A stretch of 64,000 bases of DNA from UBA8752 sp002336475 (GTDB lineage: Bacteria > Bacteroidota > Bacteroidia > Flavobacteriales_D > Sanyastnellaceae): assembly GCA_943846755.1 (NCBI GenBank), contig OX044365.1:1674001-1738000 (forward strand), in the 5' to 3' direction. Both the position numbers and the translations under genes were made by a program. The notes beneath the pieces were generated by a model. That model was given only the letters and a program-made list of their open reading frames with translations. It did no database searches and was not told the origin of the DNA. Shown here in pieces: positions 44,147 to 53,766 of the stretch (its first letter is position 1; the number at the start of each line of letters is the position of its first letter).

Positions 44147-47100
44147 ATGAACCCTTACCGATTGCTCCTCGGGCTTTTCTTAGCCCTGTCCTGCAGCCTT
44201 GCAAATGGACAACCCACCAACTCCTCCCCCGCACCTGAGGGGTATGACCTCGAAGTCGAGGTCGTCAACGAAAACATCGGTGTTTTGGTGGGCGCCCTTG
44301 GTGTGACCGACTTGACAGGCTACTCCTGCTCGCGTTTGTACGTCTCTATGAACAACGAGGACGACTTTATGTCTTCCGTTTCAGGAGACCTCACCAACCC
44401 CACCTACGTCAATACCACGACAGAGTTTTACAATGCCACCCTCGGCGCGGCGACGCCCAACGGCATCAACAGCATCTTGTTCGCGGTATATCCAGATCTT
44501 CCTTACGACAGTTGGGTGACGGTGGGCATCGAAAGCGTGCCCAACGCTCTGCTGGGAGAAGCCAATGTGAGCACGGTGCAGTCTACGGACAACCCGTGGG
44601 TTACCAACTTCGACCCAGGAAACGGAACTCCAGGAGCCAGCATTGCCATTGACGACCTCATTGGAGGTGCCTGGTATGCACTGAATGGTGATGCGAACGG
44701 CATTGCCGGTGAAGACCTTCGGGTGCTCATTGGTCAGTTCACAACAAACGGTGACATCAGCGGTCAGATTTATTGCCAGGTCTTCATCAATGGAGATGGC
44801 ATGACTGAGTTCCGCGATACGTTCTATTTCGGAGCAGGAGGCCCCGCACCTGGGTGCACGGACGACGCTGCCTGCAACTATGATGAACTGGCTACCGAAG
44901 ATGATGGGTCTTGCGAATTCCCTGTTGACCTCTATGGCAGCGATGCCCTCGATTGTGACGGAAACTGCCTCGCCGACGCTGACGGCGACGAAATCTGTGA
45001 CGGCGATGAAATCGCCGGTTGTCAGGACGAAACGGCCTGCAACTTTGACCCCACAGCCACCGACGACGATGGCTCTTGCTCTTTTGCCGCTGACGGACTC
45101 GATTGTGACGGAAACTGCCTCGCCGATGCTGACGGCGACGGCATTTGTGACGGCGATGAAATCGCCGGTTGTCAGGACGAAACGGCCTGCAACTTTGACC
45201 CCACAGCCACCGACGACGATGGCTCTTGCTCTTTTGCCGCTGACGGACTCGATTGTGACGGAAACTGCCTCGCCGATGCTGACGGCGACGGCATTTGTGA
45301 CGGCGATGACCCTTGCAATGACCCTGACCTGACACCCGTTGTCACCCCTACGGTTCCCGCTTCCTTTATTGCGGAGGTCACCTTGGATGGACAAGCTGTT
45401 GTGGGCATGACCCTGATCGCCTCCATCAACGGTGAAACCGCTGGTGTCGACGAAGCTTTTGAATACGAAGGCAGCAGCTGGGTCAGCATGACCATTTATG
45501 CGCAAGCTGGCGATGAGATCGACTTCCAATTGTTTGACGCTTCTCTGTGCGCCCTCTATGACATCGACTTCACTGTGAGCGTGGATGAAAACGGCGAAGA
45601 GCTTTCCACGTTTGACGACCCGTCGGACCTTCCCTTCTTGAGCGGCAACCCCATCCCTGGATGTACAGATGCTGCGGCCTGCAACTATTTTGACCTCGCA
45701 GATACAGAGGATGGATCTTGTATTTATCCCCTCGATCTCTATGGAACGGATTCCTTCGATTGTGACGGCAACTGCTTGAATGACAGTGACGGCGATGGTA
45801 TTTGTGAAGAGGACGAAACTTTAGGGTGTACCGATCCTGCCGCCTGCAACGCTGGCGACTACACGGACACAGACAACAGTTTGTGCGAGTACCCTGCTGA
45901 CCTTTATGGATTTGACTATGTAGACTGCAGTGGAGCGTGCATCAATGACACCGACGGCGATGGTGTCTGTGACGAAGCCGAGGTCGAAGGTTGTACCAAC
46001 GAAGACGCCTGCAACTTCGATGCGGACGCTACCGAAGAGAACGGATCCTGCGAGTTCTTGAGCTGCGCTGGTTGTACCGATGCTGCCGCTTGTAACTACG
46101 ATGCAGCGTCCACCATCGACGATGGTTCCTGTGCCGAATTGGATGAATGTGGTGAATGCGGCGGAAGCGGCATTGCCTCTGGTGAATGCGACTGCGACGG
46201 AAACGTATTGGACGCCCTCGGTGTCTGCGGTGGCGACTGCACGGAGGATGCTGATGCTGATGGCGTCTGCGACGACGAAGACGACTGCGTCGGAACCCTC
46301 GATGCTTGTGGCGTTTGCAACGGCCCCGGCCCTGACGCTGGCTACGATTGTGACGGAAACTGCTTGGAAGACGCCGACAACGACGGCATCTGTGACTTTG
46401 AAGACCCTTGCAACGAACCCGATACCTCAGTGGAGGTCCTTCCCTTGATTCCTTCAACGGTCATTGCGGAGGTGTTCTTCAACGGTGCGCCCGTTGTAGG
46501 AGGCACCGTACTTGCTCAAGTGAACGGCAATACCGTCGGCCTGAGTGTTGCTTTTGACTATGAAGGCGGCAGCTGGATCAACATGAACATCTATGCCGAT
46601 GCAGGAGAAGAAATCTCATTTATCCTCTGGGATGAAGATGCCTGCGAGCAGTATGAACTCGACTTCACCTTGACCCCTGAGGTCGAGGGTGACGACCTCG
46701 GAACCTTTGATGATCCGCAGCAATTCCCATTCGGATCAGGTGACCCCATTGAGGGCTGTTTGGACGAGGAGGCTTGCAACTATAACCCTCTGGCCACAAC
46801 CGACGGCATTGCTTGTGTGTACCCTGAGCAATACTGCGACGCTGAATTTGTGGACTGTGACTGCGCTTGTCTCAACGACATGGACGGTGACGGCATCTGC
46901 GATGAGGAGGAAGTGGTCGGCTGTGGAGATGCCACGGCATGCAACTACAATGAAGACGCTACCGACCTCGACGAAAGCCTCTGTACCTATCCAGCAGAGG
47001 ATTACCTCGATTGTGACGGCAACTGCCTCAGTGATGCAGACGCAGACGGCATCTGTGATGCCCTTGAAGTCGCGGGTTGTACCGATGAATTTGCGTGCAA

Positions 47101-50100
47101 CTACAACGCTGAAGCCACCGATGAAGATGGTTCATGTGACTACGCCTTGCCAGGATTTGACTGCAACGGCGACCCCATTGAGCTTGACGACTGCGACCCT
47201 TTGTGCCTCGTGATCGACGAATCTCTTCAAGACTATACCGTGCAGTGTCTCGATGACCTTGCTGCCATCGAATGCTTGGAAGGTGCTTCTGTTTACAACG
47301 CCTGCACCGGTGTCACCACCGAGGCCACTTCATGTGTCACCCTCCCCGCCATGGACTCCCTGATTTCAGGTGAAGCCAATACGGCCTTGGGAGTGGGCCC
47401 TGACGGTGCATTGCGCATCTACGGCCTTCAAATGCAAGGCCTCGCCGCCTCCGACTATTTTGTTGAAAGCGGCATGGGACTGGAGTTTGTCCAGTACAAC
47501 AACGGAACAGCCGTACTCTCAGGTAACATTGAGAACAGCGAGGATGCTTCACAAGGATTTAAGGTCTTCCTCGTCTTTGAGGATGGGGTGACCGGACCTG
47601 AGTGGGCAGCCATGGGCAAAGGGTTCAAGTATGCCTATTCCTGCCAGGATGTGGACACCGACTCTTGGCTGATCTACACCTTGAAAAATGACCAGAGTTA
47701 CCTGCACGGTACGGGGTCATTTGAAGGCAGTTTGCTGAGCTTAAGCCACGCACCAGTCAATGAGCACTTTGGTTTCCAAGTCGGTGAAGCGGCCAATGAC
47801 CACAACTGCGAGTATGGACTCGGTGGTTGGTACGCATGGGAAGGCCAGATTTCTGGTGTGCCTGTGTCGGGAGCTCTTGGAGACGTGATCGTGGACCTCA
47901 GCCTCGATACTGAGTACTTCGATTATGACGAAATGTGCACGACCAACATCTACACTTTTGTGGATTCTTGCGGTGCTTACAACGTCGAGCAACACATCTG
48001 CCGCGTGGACACCATCGCTCCGACCTTCCTCGGTTGTCCTGGTGAAGCCACCGTGGCCTGCACAGAGGACATTCCACAAGTGGCCACCGTCACCGTCGTC
48101 GACAACTGCGATGACCTGGACAGCATTCCCGTCAGCATCCTCGCGGACGTCATCATCGACCAAACAGATGCGGGTTGCTATACCATTGAGCGCACATGGA
48201 GTGCTGAAGACCTCTTCGGAAACGTGGGCACTTGCACGCAATTGATCCATGTGGTCGATACCGTTGCTCCTTCCATCGACCTCACACTTCCTGGCGACCT
48301 TTCTGTATCTGTCATGGGCGACTGCTCTGTGGAGACGGGCACAGGTTTTACAGGAGAGGCTTCGGCCAACTTTACTGACGACTGTAGCTCAGTATCTGGT
48401 GACATCACCTACTCCGATGAAATTGTCGACGCCATCAGCGATGGCTGCTACACCATTCTCAGGACCTGGACGGCCAGTGCTGAGGACGGTTGCGGAAACG
48501 CGGACAGTGTCTCAGGTGTCCAAACCATCGAGGTCATCGACCAGATCGCCCCCATGATTGAATTGAGTGCTGTGGAAGTGTCCATGTCCTGCGATGAATG
48601 GGCCTGCGACATGGACGTCCTGACCGGACTTGGCTTTGCCTCATGGACCGACAACTGCCAGATTGACACCGCTTACATCGAGTGTGACCCCATGTCTGGT
48701 GGATGCGTGAGCCCTGTTCCTACATGGGACGTTGAGTACATCGTGATCGACGCCTGTGGCAACATGTCCAGTGCCCATCAGTTCATCTTGCTGATTGATA
48801 CGGTCGCTCCGACCATCGACATTACCTGTCCTGCAGATGTTGTGGTAGAGCTCGATGCCGATTGCATGGGTGAACTCGACCCCACACAAAGTGGAGAGGT
48901 TGAGATCTTCAGCACCGACAACTGCGATGCTGCGCCAACGCTGAGCTACACCGTAGAGGACAGCGATCCCATCTACACCTGCGAAGACGGCAACGGCACC
49001 TACGAAATCACCCGTACGTTCTACGCTGTATCAGAAGACCATTGCGGCAACGTCGCTATGGAGAGCTGCACACAGTTGTTGACTGTTGTAGACATCACGG
49101 CGCCTGTGATCACCATGTTGGAGTGCCCCGCCGATACCACGGTTGCGCTCGGAGCGGACTGCACCGCTGAGGTCGACTACACCTTGCTGGGCATGCCTTC
49201 CATCCTCGCTGAGGATGGCTGCGATGCAGACCCAGAGATCACCTGGTTCCATACCGACGGATCTGCCATCTTCGAATGCGATGACAGCGACGGAAGTGCG
49301 GACGGTACCTACTCATTTGAGCGCACGTTCTATGCTTATGCAACAGACGCATGTGGCAATATGGGCGATACGGTCAGTTGTGTTCAGGTCATCACGGCAG
49401 CCGACCAGTCTGCCCCTGAATTCGGTGAATACCCTCCCTATGAGCCCGTCTCTTGTGAGGACCTCACCGATCCACTTGACCCTACACAGTCGCCACTCGA
49501 AGTGTTTGACAACTGTGACGGAGACCTCACCATCAGCATTGAGGCATGGCCTTTGAGTGGGTCCTGTCCCGGAAGCTGGATGCGGATCTGGACGGCTACG
49601 GACGACTGCGGAAACGTAGGCATCGCCGAGCAGTACATCGCATTGTATGACGACACCAACCCCTTAATCACCTGCCCAGCCGACACCATCGTCATGCTGG
49701 ACCAGGACATCGCAGACGACACCACGACCACTGCCTTGGGCATGGCCATGGCAACAGACAACTGCAGTGGGTGGGCAGACATTACCATCACATACAGCGA
49801 CGGCAGCTTCCAAGTGGATTGCGAAGGAGACGACAGCACACCCGAAGGAACCATGTCATTCATCCGGACCTTCACCGCGTCGGACTTCTGTGACAACAGC
49901 TCCAGCTGTGATCAGCACATCACGCTGGTCGATGAGCTCGGTCCTGTGGTATTTGTGGAAGACACCACCGTGTCTTGCCTTGACTACGAAGCTGGAGCCA
50001 CCTATGGCGCCTTTGGAGCCGAAGACAACTTCGACACCGACGTGGCTTACTCATGGGTCGAAGACAGCGTCTACGCCCAACTGTGCGTCGGCAGCTACAG

Positions 50101-53100
50101 CGTCGACCGCACCTGGACCTTCGTGGACGATTGCGGCAACAGCACCCTTGCCCACCAAACCATAACGGTTGTGGACGAAACTGCTCCCATCCTTGTTTCA
50201 GGCGAAACCACCCTCTCTATTTCTTGTGAGGAGTACAGCGATGCCAACACCGATGAAAACGTCTTGATCGAAGTGCTCGACGAGTGTGGAAGCGATGTCA
50301 CAGTGACCTTCTTCGACACGCCGTTCAGTGGTGGATGTGTGCAGCCCGTGGGCATGTACATGCGCACCTACACCTTTGAAGACGACTGTGGCAATGCCAA
50401 CATGTTTGAGCAGTTCATTCAACTGTACGATGAGACGCCTCCAACGGTGTCCCTTGACTGCCCAGCAGATACAACGGTCTCTGCCGATGCCGACTGCACG
50501 GCTGACCTGTCTACAGACGCTCTTGGTTTGCCTGCCATCACGGCAGAAGACAACTGTGGTGGAACACCGCCCGCGGTTGAGTTGACTTGGACGGACCACG
50601 ATACGACTGTGGCATGCGCTGGCTCATTCTCCTTCACCAGGACGTTCACGGCTACAGCTACAGACAACTGCGGAAACGAGAGTTCTGTCAGCTGCGACCA
50701 GACCATTGCGCAAGAGGACATCACGGCCCCTGAATTTGTGGATCCCCTTCCTGAGGATGTCACCGTGCCTTGCTTCGACATTCCTGCTGTTGCGGACCTC
50801 ACCGCTGTGGACGGTTGCGATGCGAGCCCCGTTGTCAGCTTTGAAGAGGAAATCCTCGGTGCAGAGGAATGCCCTGGTACTCAGGTGCTCGTGCGCACTT
50901 GGACCGCCATGGATGCCTGTGGCAACGCTACAAGCCTCTCGCAAACCATTACGGTGACCGATGAATTCGCGCCCACATGGACATCCGAGGCTCCTGCCGA
51001 TACTACGGTATCCTGCGAGTCTGTGCCAGCAGCGGCAGTATTGGAGGCCACTGACAATTGTGACGACAACCTCGAAGTGACGTTTGCTGAGGCGAGCGAA
51101 GGCGGAGACTGTGCGCAAAACATGACGATCACCCGCACTTGGAGTGTGAGCGATTGTGCTGGCAACCAGCTCTCACATGTTCAGGTGGTCACCGTGGTCG
51201 ACACCACTGCTCCGGTCATCTCTGGACCGCTTGAGTTGGACATCCCTTGCACAGACTGGGGCATGGATACCCTCTATGCTACGGTCAGCGACAACTGTGA
51301 CGCAACGGTAGAACTGGAGCTCCTCTCTGACGAGGAATTCAGCGGTGCCTGCGCCGGAAGTTACCTGCGCACTTATGTGGCGACGGACCTCTGCGGAAAC
51401 AGCGATACGCTCATTCAGTCTATTGACTTGATTGATACCGAGGCGCCTGAATTCACAGTGATTCCGCAGGACACTTCGCTGTCTTGCGACAACGACTACA
51501 GCGTTGGAAGCCTCGGGGCTGCCGAAGCCACGGACAACTGCGACTCCGAAGTGGAAATCACCTATTCTGATTCCATCACTTTGATTGACGGTTGCGCCGG
51601 AATGGCCCTTGTGGTGCGCACTTGGAATGCTGTCGATGAGTGTGGCAACAACAAGACTGTTGACCAGATCATCACCTTGATGGACGACACCGATCCAGCG
51701 TTCAATGAAGTGCTGCCTGCTGACGCCACTGCCTCATGCGATGACGTCCCCATGGCACCGACCCTGACCGCAACGGACAACTGCGACCCTGACCTGACCG
51801 TTTCCATGACGGAGACGCTCGAGGACGATGACCTGTGTCCATTGGATTACACCATCACGCGGATTTGGTCTGTGGAAGACTGTGCTGGAAATGGCATCAG
51901 CCATACGCAAGTCATCACTGTTGTGGACACGACGGCTCCAGGCTTTGTGGCCGGTCCAGCAGACACCACCGTCGCTTGCGATGCGGTGCCCATGCCCGCA
52001 GACCTCACGTCCCTGCAGGCCGACGACAACTGCGACGATGCCTTGAGCTATGCCTACTTGGGAGAAACCTCCGAAGATGGAGACTGTGCCAACAGCTACA
52101 CGCTGTTCCGCACCTGGGAGGCCAGCGATTGTGCCGGAAATGCGACCACTTGGACGCAGGAAATCACCGTAGTCGACGAGACTGCACCTGAATTGGTGTT
52201 GACCTTCGCAGACGGCTCTGCCGCCATGGATACTGTGGTCTCTTGCCTCGCTGACGCCCCTGTCATCGCAGCCGTGAGCTTGGATGCTTGTGACGATTCG
52301 CCCTTCATGTCGATGATGGTGGACACCACCAATCAAGATGTGTGCGGCAACGCGACCTTGACCTACAGCTATATGACAGCCGACGATTGCGGCAACATGT
52401 CACAGGCTACCATCACAGTGACGGTTCTCGACGAAGAAGCTCCTGAGTTCCTCAACGTGTGTGGCATTGACAACGGCGCCACCATCGATGTGTGTGCAGA
52501 CGACTTCACCGGCGACAGCCTCACCCCTGAAACGGATGCTTGCGACGTGAGCGCTGCCGACAACTGCGAAGGAGAAGTGGCCATCGAATTGACCGCCACT
52601 GCGGTAGGTGAATTTGCCCCGAACGACAGCGTACTTCAATACTGCACCACCGTCACTCCAGAAGCGTACAGCTCTGAGGAGACTTGCAACGGATACGACG
52701 TACATGCTGTGCGCCTGTTCAACTTTGCTGGTGCGGAGTTCTACTCCACCATTGGCGAAGGCGTGGTCAGTCAGATGTCGAACGGCGACTGGGTCATCGA
52801 AAAGACGATTGTGGCCAATGACAACCCCGACGCAGGTTGGAACGTGTCGATCACTTTGGAAGACGGAATGGACTACGACCAGTGGTCGAACCAGTCCTTC
52901 CCAACCAGCTACAAACTGGATTGCGAGGAGCTCGAGGACAACCATGAAGACTGGATGTACTGGTTCCTTTCCAACGGAACGATGACCGGTTGGGGTGAAT
53001 ATGAAGGAGACTTCCTCACCTGCACACACCAGCCTGCCAACGAGTTCTATCGCTTCCAGGTCGGATTGGGTGCCAACAACATGAACTCCCATTACGGTTA

Positions 53101-53635
53101 CAGCGGTTGGTTCACGTATTCAGGAATGTTTGCCAATACCCCTGTGATGGGCTCCGGCGACTTCTTTGGAGACCTTGACTGCACCCTGCCTTACCAGTTC
53201 GAATACGACTACACTGCTACGGATTGCAGCGGCAACCAAGCCGAATTCGGATACACGGTCAACGTCACCGGTGAGGTATGCGAAGATCCTGAGGCAGGCT
53301 TTACTGGCACTGGAGGAAACACCGCCAATGGCAGCTTCACACCTGCCATGGCTGCTGCGCAAAACCGCGGTGACATTCAGGTGTCCAACATTGTTCCGAA
53401 CCCCACCCAAGACTTTGCTCAGATCGGGTTCAACGTGTTGCAGCCCATGAGGATCGATGTGACCCTCTACGATGCTGCTGGCATGTTGGTCGCGCCACTG
53501 TTCAATGGACATGTAGACAAGGACCAGACGTACATGCTCGACATCAATGCGGCCCAGCTGGAAAGCGGTGTCTATCAGGTGCGCATCATCTCCAATGAAT
53601 GCAGCATCGTGAAGCAATTCATGGTCACGGAATAA
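44147..53635 (+). CDS. Giant secreted multi-repeat protein with HYR-like array and type IX secretion signal
   Basis: From the ATG at 44147 the protein has 3,162 residues and a signal peptide (PYRLLLGLFLALSCSLANGQ). In order: an N-terminal beta domain (to about 235); calcium-type Cys/Asp repeats such as GCTDDAACNYDELATEDDGS and DGNCLADADGDGICDGDE (about 236-395, 503-755, 870-1010) interleaved with two copies of a beta domain (FIAEVTLDGQAVVGM and VIAEVFFNGAPVVGG); domain B1 (about 1065-1255); about 18 HYR-like repeats with openings such as DTTAPVI and DETAPEL and conserved DNCD (to about 2815); a second B domain, B2; and a sorting domain (VSNIVPNPTQDFAQIGFNVL to the end). It should be a surface adhesin or matrix protein. 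Residues before 44147 (alternative ATG 44120) lack signal character. Confidence 0.9.
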   Translation: MNPYRLLLGLFLALSCSLANGQPTNSSPAPEGYDLEVEVVNENIGVLVGALGVTDLTGYSCSRLYVSMNNEDDFMSSVSGDLTNPTYVNTTTEFYNATLGAATPNGINSILFAVYPDLPYDSWVTVGIESVPNALLGEANVSTVQSTDNPWVTNFDPGNGTPGASIAIDDLIGGAWYALNGDANGIAGEDLRVLIGQFTTNGDISGQIYCQVFINGDGMTEFRDTFYFGAGGPAPGCTDDAACNYDELATEDDGSCEFPVDLYGSDALDCDGNCLADADGDEICDGDEIAGCQDETACNFDPTATDDDGSCSFAADGLDCDGNCLADADGDGICDGDEIAGCQDETACNFDPTATDDDGSCSFAADGLDCDGNCLADADGDGICDGDDPCNDPDLTPVVTPTVPASFIAEVTLDGQAVVGMTLIASINGETAGVDEAFEYEGSSWVSMTIYAQAGDEIDFQLFDASLCALYDIDFTVSVDENGEELSTFDDPSDLPFLSGNPIPGCTDAAACNYFDLADTEDGSCIYPLDLYGTDSFDCDGNCLNDSDGDGICEEDETLGCTDPAACNAGDYTDTDNSLCEYPADLYGFDYVDCSGACINDTDGDGVCDEAEVEGCTNEDACNFDADATEENGSCEFLSCAGCTDAAACNYDAASTIDDGSCAELDECGECGGSGIASGECDCDGNVLDALGVCGGDCTEDADADGVCDDEDDCVGTLDACGVCNGPGPDAGYDCDGNCLEDADNDGICDFEDPCNEPDTSVEVLPLIPSTVIAEVFFNGAPVVGGTVLAQVNGNTVGLSVAFDYEGGSWINMNIYADAGEEISFILWDEDACEQYELDFTLTPEVEGDDLGTFDDPQQFPFGSGDPIEGCLDEEACNYNPLATTDGIACVYPEQYCDAEFVDCDCACLNDMDGDGICDEEEVVGCGDATACNYNEDATDLDESLCTYPAEDYLDCDGNCLSDADADGICDALEVAGCTDEFACNYNAEATDEDGSCDYALPGFDCNGDPIELDDCDPLCLVIDESLQDYTVQCLDDLAAIECLEGASVYNACTGVTTEATSCVTLPAMDSLISGEANTALGVGPDGALRIYGLQMQGLAASDYFVESGMGLEFVQYNNGTAVLSGNIENSEDASQGFKVFLVFEDGVTGPEWAAMGKGFKYAYSCQDVDTDSWLIYTLKNDQSYLHGTGSFEGSLLSLSHAPVNEHFGFQVGEAANDHNCEYGLGGWYAWEGQISGVPVSGALGDVIVDLSLDTEYFDYDEMCTTNIYTFVDSCGAYNVEQHICRVDTIAPTFLGCPGEATVACTEDIPQVATVTVVDNCDDLDSIPVSILADVIIDQTDAGCYTIERTWSAEDLFGNVGTCTQLIHVVDTVAPSIDLTLPGDLSVSVMGDCSVETGTGFTGEASANFTDDCSSVSGDITYSDEIVDAISDGCYTILRTWTASAEDGCGNADSVSGVQTIEVIDQIAPMIELSAVEVSMSCDEWACDMDVLTGLGFASWTDNCQIDTAYIECDPMSGGCVSPVPTWDVEYIVIDACGNMSSAHQFILLIDTVAPTIDITCPADVVVELDADCMGELDPTQSGEVEIFSTDNCDAAPTLSYTVEDSDPIYTCEDGNGTYEITRTFYAVSEDHCGNVAMESCTQLLTVVDITAPVITMLECPADTTVALGADCTAEVDYTLLGMPSILAEDGCDADPEITWFHTDGSAIFECDDSDGSADGTYSFERTFYAYATDACGNMGDTVSCVQVITAADQSAPEFGEYPPYEPVSCEDLTDPLDPTQSPLEVFDNCDGDLTISIEAWPLSGSCPGSWMRIWTATDDCGNVGIAEQYIALYDDTNPLITCPADTIVMLDQDIADDTTTTALGMAMATDNCSGWADITITYSDGSFQVDCEGDDSTPEGTMSFIRTFTASDFCDNSSSCDQHITLVDELGPVVFVEDTTVSCLDYEAGATYGAFGAEDNFDTDVAYSWVEDSVYAQLCVGSYSVDRTWTFVDDCGNSTLAHQTITVVDETAPILVSGETTLSISCEEYSDANTDENVLIEVLDECGSDVTVTFFDTPFSGGCVQPVGMYMRTYTFEDDCGNANMFEQFIQLYDETPPTVSLDCPADTTVSADADCTADLSTDALGLPAITAEDNCGGTPPAVELTWTDHDTTVACAGSFSFTRTFTATATDNCGNESSVSCDQTIAQEDITAPEFVDPLPEDVTVPCFDIPAVADLTAVDGCDASPVVSFEEEILGAEECPGTQVLVRTWTAMDACGNATSLSQTITVTDEFAPTWTSEAPADTTVSCESVPAAAVLEATDNCDDNLEVTFAEASEGGDCAQNMTITRTWSVSDCAGNQLSHVQVVTVVDTTAPVISGPLELDIPCTDWGMDTLYATVSDNCDATVELELLSDEEFSGACAGSYLRTYVATDLCGNSDTLIQSIDLIDTEAPEFTVIPQDTSLSCDNDYSVGSLGAAEATDNCDSEVEITYSDSITLIDGCAGMALVVRTWNAVDECGNNKTVDQIITLMDDTDPAFNEVLPADATASCDDVPMAPTLTATDNCDPDLTVSMTETLEDDDLCPLDYTITRIWSVEDCAGNGISHTQVITVVDTTAPGFVAGPADTTVACDAVPMPADLTSLQADDNCDDALSYAYLGETSEDGDCANSYTLFRTWEASDCAGNATTWTQEITVVDETAPELVLTFADGSAAMDTVVSCLADAPVIAAVSLDACDDSPFMSMMVDTTNQDVCGNATLTYSYMTADDCGNMSQATITVTVLDEEAPEFLNVCGIDNGATIDVCADDFTGDSLTPETDACDVSAADNCEGEVAIELTATAVGEFAPNDSVLQYCTTVTPEAYSSEETCNGYDVHAVRLFNFAGAEFYSTIGEGVVSQMSNGDWVIEKTIVANDNPDAGWNVSITLEDGMDYDQWSNQSFPTSYKLDCEELEDNHEDWMYWFLSNGTMTGWGEYEGDFLTCTHQPANEFYRFQVGLGANNMNSHYGYSGWFTYSGMFANTPVMGSGDFFGDLDCTLPYQFEYDYTATDCSGNQAEFGYTVNVTGEVCEDPEAGFTGTGGNTANGSFTPAMAAAQNRGDIQVSNIVPNPTQDFAQIGFNVLQPMRIDVTLYDAAGMLVAPLFNGHVDKDQTYMLDINAAQLESGVYQVRIISNECSIVKQFMVTE
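44951..45310 (+). repeat. 150-base tandem repeat, about 2.4 copies
   Basis: The block beginning GATTGTGACGGAAACTG recurs at 44951, 45101 and 45251, a period of exactly 150 bases (50 codons) inside the giant gene. The second and third copies are identical over the shared part up to about 45308; the first differs by a few bases. Near-identity at silent positions shows recent duplication, unlike the other Cys/Asp repeats of this protein. Confidence 0.85.
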
Positions 53636-53696
53636 TTCAGAAGGAGCGACAAATCATCAGAAACCTTCAAAGTCCAACCTGTTCTTTGTTCAATCT

Positions 53697-53728
53697 GGAC
53701 ACCGCCCTCACTGGGCGGTGTCCTTTTT
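53697..53728 (+). terminator. Strong intrinsic terminator after the giant gene
   Basis: GGACACCGCCC and GGGCGGTGTCC form a perfect 11-base-pair stem around the loop TCACT, followed at once by TTTTT. It lies 62 bases after the stop of the giant gene and 39 bases before the next ATG, so the downstream gene either needs a promoter within those bases or depends on read-through. Confidence 0.85.
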
Positions 53729-53766
53729 GCCGCGAACAATTTCTGTTCTTCCCTAATTTCCTTTAC

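Noticed and set aside
44951..45310. CRISPR array
   Set aside because: The 150-base repeats are in-frame coding repeats without spacers, and no cas gene is nearby.
44381..45529. 382-codon open frame opposite the giant gene
   Set aside because: It only reflects the Asp/Cys-rich repeats read backwards (repeated blocks of V, A, S and E).
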